Assembly (NCBI RefSeq): GCF_030232265.1
Contig: NZ_JASPJK010000005.1
Coordinates: 62,001 to 126,000 of the forward strand
Source of the DNA: Corynebacterium sp. MSK041
GTDB lineage: Bacteria; Actinomycetota; Actinomycetes; Mycobacteriales; Mycobacteriaceae
DNA: 64,000 bases
Reading direction: 5' to 3'
Shown in pieces: positions 60,005-64,000 of the stretch (positions are counted from its first letter, which is position 1; each line of letters starts with the position of its first letter). The translations under genes were made by a program, and so were the position numbers. The notes below the pieces were generated by a model. That model made no database searches, was not told the origin of the DNA, and saw nothing but the letters and a program-made list of their open reading frames with translations.

Positions 60005-60032
60005 TACTACGAACTCCGGAGAGTTCGTAGTA
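60005..60032 (+). repeat. AACTC/GAGTT-core palindrome, copy 3
   Basis: A perfect 12-pair stem (TACTACGAACTC with GAGTTCGTAGTA) around the tetraloop CGGA, in the gap between two convergent genes. It lies just before composite repeat copy 3. Confidence 0.6.
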
Positions 60033-60055
60033 ATCAGTCCGCCCGAGACGGTCTA

Positions 60056-60134
60056 TGCACGATTCTCAAGATTCGTGCACAACCCCCTCTAAAACACCAG
60101 GTGTGCCCTCAACTCCCGGGAGTTGAGGGCACAC
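60056..60134 (+). repeat. composite double-hairpin repeat, copy 3
   Basis: First hairpin 60056-60079 (TGCACGA ... TCGTGCA); second 60101-60134, a perfect 15-pair stem with a CCGG loop. It lies 44 bases past the stop codon of the VIT-type gene, whose transcript ends here on the minus strand. Confidence 0.75.
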
Positions 60135-60177
60135 CTTCGTTGTTGGGCAGGCTCCTTAGCTGGCTTTAAGCCGAGCT

Positions 60178-60936
60178 TTAAGCCATCCCAGTTCCCAGCA
60201 ACGTACCCACGAGGTAGGTAACCGCCAGGGCCAGGCCACCACCGACGACCAGTCGGACCACGGCCTTGGCCGGCTTCGCCCCGCCGAGCTTGGCGGAGAT
60301 CGCACCGGTGATAGCCAGTGCGATGAGGGTGACCACCACCGTGACCACCACTCGCGCCATCTCCGGGGCGAGAAGCACAGCAGCCAACGGCAGCAGCGCA
60401 CCCAGGAAGAAGGAGATGAAGGAGGCGGTCGCGGCGGACCACGGGTTGACCAGGTCTTCCTGGTCAATGCCGTAGTGGATCTCCAGGTGGGCGCCGAGCG
60501 GATCAATCCGCGTGCGCTCGCGGGCAACAGCAATGGCGGTCTCTTCGCTCAGGCCGGAGTTCTTGTACGCCTGGACGAGGTGGTTAAGTTCCGACTCTGG
60601 GTCGGCGTCGTGCAGCCCACGTTCGGTTTCAATGGCGGCTTCTTCGGCGTCGCGTTGGGAGGAGACGGAGACGTACTCGCCAAGCGCCATCGAGACGGCA
60701 CCACCAACGAGGGCAGCGACACCAGCCGTGGCGATCTCCCGTAGCGAGTTAGTCGCACCCGCGACACCCACCACGACAGCCGCGGTTGACACGATGCCAT
60801 CGTTGGCACCCAACACAGCGGCACGCAGGCGGTTGAGTTTCTCGCCCATGCCGTGGGTTTCTACTTCGACTTCCGGGTAGTGCTCAGGCAGCACGGTGCT
60901 GGCCGAGGATGTCTTCTGGGATTCCTTTTCGCTCAT
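60178..60936 (-). CDS. VIT1/CCC1-family iron/manganese transporter
   Basis: A 252-residue membrane protein with five helices. It has LRAAVLGANDGIVSTAAVVVGVAGA near the N terminus, GGAVSMALGEYVSVSSQRDAE and a cytoplasmic Glu-rich loop with metal-binding residues, as in VIT1/CCC1 proteins. It would move Fe2+ or Mn2+ out of the cytoplasm. GGAG lies just before the ATG. It diverges from the carboxypeptidase gene. Confidence 0.87.
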   Translation of the reverse strand: MSEKESQKTSSASTVLPEHYPEVEVETHGMGEKLNRLRAAVLGANDGIVSTAAVVVGVAGATNSLREIATAGVAALVGGAVSMALGEYVSVSSQRDAEEAAIETERGLHDADPESELNHLVQAYKNSGLSEETAIAVARERTRIDPLGAHLEIHYGIDQEDLVNPWSAATASFISFFLGALLPLAAVLLAPEMARVVVTVVVTLIALAITGAISAKLGGAKPAKAVVRLVVGGGLALAVTYLVGTLLGTGMA

Positions 60937-61084
60937 GACTCCATATCTACGCCAATTCCATCCACCCCCGCAAGCAAGTAAGCACTAACTAACTGCAGGT
61001 CAGAGGGCATTTTTGAGGTGAGGCTTAGCTATCTGGGCGCGCCACAAAGGACCACCAGACAAGCGGGCCTAGACTGTCTCAACG

Positions 61085-62383
61085 ATGTTTTCCCGTGACT
61101 TTCCTGCCCATACCAAGGCCCATACCAAGGCCCATAGCGCCCGCCTGAAAACAGCCGTCATCGCCGCAGCTCTGCCAGGCCTACTCGCCGCGCCACTCGC
61201 CACGCCCATCGCCACAGCAGACACCGATCCCACCGACCCCACTGACACGGTGATCACCCCCGCCCCGCGCGAGCACGCCCCGAACACAGACAGCTGCCCG
61301 CAGGCGACGTGGCCGCCGGAGGCGGTGAGTACGTCCGAACGCATTGCGCCGGGCTCGCCGACGCCCACACCGCTGCCGGTGTCCTACGACGGGCCGTGCG
61401 GCGTCATCGCCCCGGACGGGTTCACGGTCAGCGATGATGTGCTGGCAACGGCGTGGTTGGTGGCGGACATCGATACGGGAGATGTCATCGCGATGAAGGA
61501 TCCGCACGGGCGGTACCGTCCGGCGTCCATCATCAAGGCGCTGCTGGCCCTGGTAGTCATCGAGGAGCTGCCGCTGGACAAGAAGGTCACGGTCAGCGAT
61601 GAATCCGCCGGCCAGGAGGGCTCCGCGGTGGGCTTGGGCGGTGGCGGCGAGTACACCGTCGATGACCTGCTGCACGGCCTGCTGATGGTGTCCGGCAATG
61701 ATGCGGCGCACGCACTCGCGCAGGCTCTCGGCGGGGATGAGAAGGCGCTGAAGAAGGTCAACGCCAAGGCCGCCGAGCTGGGTATGAAGGACACGCGCGC
61801 GGCCAGCTACTCAGGTTTGGACGCACCGGGGATGTCCACCTCAGCGTGGGATATGGGCTTGGCGTATCGCGCGGCGTATGCGAACCCGGTGTTCACCGAG
61901 ATCATCTCTACGGAGTCCTACCCCTTCCCCGGCTACACCACGAAGGATGGCACGGTCTACGAGGACTTCGACGTCTGGAACGACAATAATCTCTACCTCA
62001 ATGACCCGGATGGTATCGGCGGCAAGACCGGCTTCACGGATGATGCGAAGCACACGTTTGTCGGCGCGCTTGACCGCAACGGCCGCCGCATCATGGCCAT
62101 CGTGCTCGACACCACCGTCGATCGCGCCCGCGCCTGGGAGCAAACCCAACAGCTTATCCATGAGGGGTACAAGGTCCCACGTTCGAAGGCAGTCGCATCG
62201 CTTATCGACGTCTCCGCCCCCACCACCCCCTCCCCCAAAGAAGAACCTCCGGCCAGCGACGGTGAGTCACTGCCGTGGGAAGGCATCGCGGTCTTGGCCG
62301 CAGTGATCGCCCTGGCGGGCGTGGGTACGTGGTTTAGCGTCGCGTCAAAAGCGAAAGCGCGGCGACGCCAGCAGCGCCAATAG
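61085..62383 (+). CDS. D-alanyl-D-alanine carboxypeptidase (penicillin-binding protein)
   Basis: The 432-residue secreted enzyme has a signal peptide ending near residue 40, the serine-hydrolase motifs SIIK (Ser in RPASIIK), SGN (in LLMVSGNDAAH) and KTG (in GGKTGFTDDAKH), and a C-terminal membrane helix. It trims the peptidoglycan stem peptide outside the membrane. TAGACT lies 9 bases before the ATG. Its last 50 bases overlap the convergent YihY gene. Confidence 0.87.
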   Translation: MFSRDFPAHTKAHTKAHSARLKTAVIAAALPGLLAAPLATPIATADTDPTDPTDTVITPAPREHAPNTDSCPQATWPPEAVSTSERIAPGSPTPTPLPVSYDGPCGVIAPDGFTVSDDVLATAWLVADIDTGDVIAMKDPHGRYRPASIIKALLALVVIEELPLDKKVTVSDESAGQEGSAVGLGGGGEYTVDDLLHGLLMVSGNDAAHALAQALGGDEKALKKVNAKAAELGMKDTRAASYSGLDAPGMSTSAWDMGLAYRAAYANPVFTEIISTESYPFPGYTTKDGTVYEDFDVWNDNNLYLNDPDGIGGKTGFTDDAKHTFVGALDRNGRRIMAIVLDTTVDRARAWEQTQQLIHEGYKVPRSKAVASLIDVSAPTTPSPKEEPPASDGESLPWEGIAVLAAVIALAGVGTWFSVASKAKARRRQQRQ

Positions 62384-63422
62384 CGGCACCGATGCCGATG
62401 CTGCGGCCGGTGTTGTCCGGCTGGGCAGCTGCGGCGCGGATGTTGATCACGGCTGGTTCCGGAATCTTCGGCTCCTCCAGCGCCAAGGATTCCTCGGTGG
62501 TGGCGGTCCACGCGGAGACGTAGAGCACCACGCGCCAGACGAGGTAGAGCACGACCATCAGGGAGATGATCGGGCCGAAGATGGCACCAGCCGGGTTGCC
62601 GGTGGCGGAGCCAACGATGACGGTGGAGAACTGCTTAATCAGCTCAAAGAGCACGGCACCCAGCAGGGCGCCCTTGAGGCCGGACTTCTTCGGCACCTTG
62701 GTACGCGGCATGAACACGACCATCCACCAGAAGACCAGGAAGTTAGCTGCGATACCGGCAATAAGGGCAACCAGGAAGACGACGAACCGGGCGCCGGGGA
62801 AATTGCCGAGGCCGAAGTGTTCCATGGCAGTCGTCGTCAAGCTTGAAGAGCCCACTGCAGTGACGCCGAAGGCAACGATGAGGAGCACCAGCAGACCGAT
62901 GAGTGCAACGAGGTCCGCGAGCTTCTTCGTGATGAAGTTGCCGCCACCCTCATTTGCATCCAGCGCCCACATGGCACTGATGCCGGTGCGCAAGTGGTTC
63001 ATCCAGCCAAGGCCGGACCACAGAGTGGTCAGCAAACCGATGCCGGCCACCGCACCGCGCTGCGCGATCGCGGCGTCCACCAGCTGAATGATCATGTCAC
63101 CCGTGTCACCGGAGACGGACTGCGCGATCTGATCCTGGATCTGCTCCAACAAATCCGGGCGTGCCGCTAGCACGAAACCCATTGCTGCGAAGAGCAACAT
63201 GGTCAGCGGGAAAATCGACAGAACGGAAAAGTACGTAATACCGGCAGCAAACTGGTTGCCGCCCTGCGCACCGAACCGGTCATTCATGCGCAAGAGGTGA
63301 GCGACCGGCGGCGCCTTCTCCTTCACCTCGGCCACAACCCCCTCATCTTTCTGGCTCGGGTGAGCACGCTCAATGCCCTGCTCGTCCGTAAATCCCTTAC
63401 GGGGTGACGTGGATGTAGCCAT
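62334..63422 (-). CDS. YihY/BrkB-family membrane protein
   Basis: A 362-residue protein with six predicted helices, YFSVLSIFPLTMLLFAAMGF and SGLGWMNHLRTGISAMWALD typical of the YihY/YhjD/BrkB envelope family. Both termini are charged. The transport substrate is unknown. ATG 63422 is preferred, with AGAAAGGA 10 bases upstream; the longer frame would begin inside this ribosome site. It follows trpS on the same strand. Confidence 0.83.
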   Translation of the reverse strand: MATSTSPRKGFTDEQGIERAHPSQKDEGVVAEVKEKAPPVAHLLRMNDRFGAQGGNQFAAGITYFSVLSIFPLTMLLFAAMGFVLAARPDLLEQIQDQIAQSVSGDTGDMIIQLVDAAIAQRGAVAGIGLLTTLWSGLGWMNHLRTGISAMWALDANEGGGNFITKKLADLVALIGLLVLLIVAFGVTAVGSSSLTTTAMEHFGLGNFPGARFVVFLVALIAGIAANFLVFWWMVVFMPRTKVPKKSGLKGALLGAVLFELIKQFSTVIVGSATGNPAGAIFGPIISLMVVLYLVWRVVLYVSAWTATTEESLALEEPKIPEPAVINIRAAAAQPDNTGRSIGIGAAIGAAGVAALSLLTRR

Positions 63423-63470
63423 GTGGTGGCAGTCCTTTCTCATTAGTTGTCCGCCCCACTCTAACGAGGT

Positions 63471-64000
63471 TTAGCGCTTCGGTGCGTAGAAGCCGACCTT
63501 CTCGTACACATCCGCTAGGAGCGGATTGGCCAATTCGCGCGCACGATCAGCGCCACGGGCAAGGATGTTTTCCAGTTCAGCGCGGTCGGCGATCAGTTCG
63601 TCGTAGCGGGCGCGAAGCGGCGTCGTAAAGGCTTCAAGCGCATCGGCCGTATCACCCTTGAGCGCGCCGTAGCCCTGGCCCTCGTACTTCTGCACGAGCG
63701 CGTCGATTGCCTCGCCGGTGAGCGCCGACTGGATGGCCAGCAGGTTGGACACGCCCGGCTTGTTCTCACGATCGAAGGCGACAACACCGTCGTTGTCGGT
63801 GACGGCGGACTTGATGCGCTTCGCAGACGTCTTCGGGTCATCGAGCAGGTTGATCAAACCCTTCGGGTTCGCGCCCGATTTACTCATCTTCGCCGTCGGC
63901 TCCTGCAGGTCATAGATCTTCGCCGAACCCTCTGGAATGAAACCATCCGGCACCACGAACGTCGTGCCGTAGCGTGCGTTGAAACGTTCCGCGAGCGTGC
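63471..64000 (-). CDS. trpS: tryptophanyl-tRNA synthetase, 5' end beyond the window
   Basis: The C-terminal 176 or so codons are in the window; the start lies past position 64000. KMSKS (in PTAKMSKSGANPKG) is the class I synthetase signature, followed by LINLLDDPKTSAKRIKSAVTDND, typical of TrpS. It charges tRNA-Trp with tryptophan. The YihY gene starts 48 bases downstream. Confidence 0.9.
   Translation of the reverse strand, partial: TLAERFNARYGTTFVVPDGFIPEGSAKIYDLQEPTAKMSKSGANPKGLINLLDDPKTSAKRIKSAVTDNDGVVAFDRENKPGVSNLLAIQSALTGEAIDALVQKYEGQGYGALKGDTADALEAFTTPLRARYDELIADRAELENILARGADRARELANPLLADVYEKVGFYAPKR

Overview
The window looks like chromosome of a mycolata-type actinobacterium, almost certainly a Corynebacterium. 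It is GC-rich. It carries the corynebacterial core genes upp, an M20 amidohydrolase, lpdA-like, pyc, accBC, thtR, maf, accE and an accD-type gene, plus an LppP/LprE lipoprotein, a DUF3151 protein, HrtBA/ChrSA-like genes and the start of a trpS. No rRNA, tRNA, CRISPR array, transposase or prophage gene was seen.

Layout. (1) 1-5.5 kb: an acetamidase/formamidase gene, then an AT-richer island with an RloC-like ABC ATPase/anticodon nuclease and a GIY-YIG + DUF2075 helicase, a probable two-gene defence island. (2) 5.6-16.8 kb: a stress-type cluster with a C39-like protease, two IniC/IniA-like dynamin GTPases encoded back to back, two paralogous DUF7373-like lipoproteins, a membrane-anchored Hsp70-like ATPase, a protein with Ca-binding-type repeats, an acidic low-complexity protein and an ECF sigma factor. 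Four transcription units here share the upstream motif GTAACC-N16/17-C[AG]TCTAA, which suggests one local ECF regulon. (3) 16.9-22.4 kb: SWIM protein, LppP/LprE lipoprotein, CMD/AhpD-like protein, then accD-accE-maf. The AccD lacks several glycines expected in an active carboxyltransferase. (4) 22.6-41.7 kb: a block between maf and thtR, genes I expect to be adjacent in relatives. It holds a DUF4282 protein, a trehalose-type ABC importer without its ATPase, an amino acid permease and a full putative putrescine-to-succinate pathway: APC permease, FAD putrescine oxidase, aldehyde dehydrogenase, GabT, GabD, with PucR- and TetR-type regulators and a universal stress protein. It also holds a ButA-like reductase, DUF3151 and an ATP-grasp-like protein. 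(5) 41.9-57.4 kb: thtR, accBC, GNAT, a DUF559-like protein flanked by direct repeats, HrtBA/ChrSA-like heme efflux and sensing, pyc, lpdA-like, amidohydrolase, XRE regulator and upp. (6) 57.4-64 kb: an ESX-like small protein with an NlpC/P60 protein, a duplicated-domain hypothetical, a VIT-type transporter, a D-Ala-D-Ala carboxypeptidase, a YihY/BrkB protein and a partial trpS.

Features that gene calls do not explain: an 11-mer, CGTCGATAAGC, present at least 11 times on both strands; a three-copy composite double-hairpin repeat; a related family of palindromes around an AACTC/GAGTT core; and a set of genes with a TANNNT hexamer 6-9 bases before the start codon, as expected for leaderless mRNAs.
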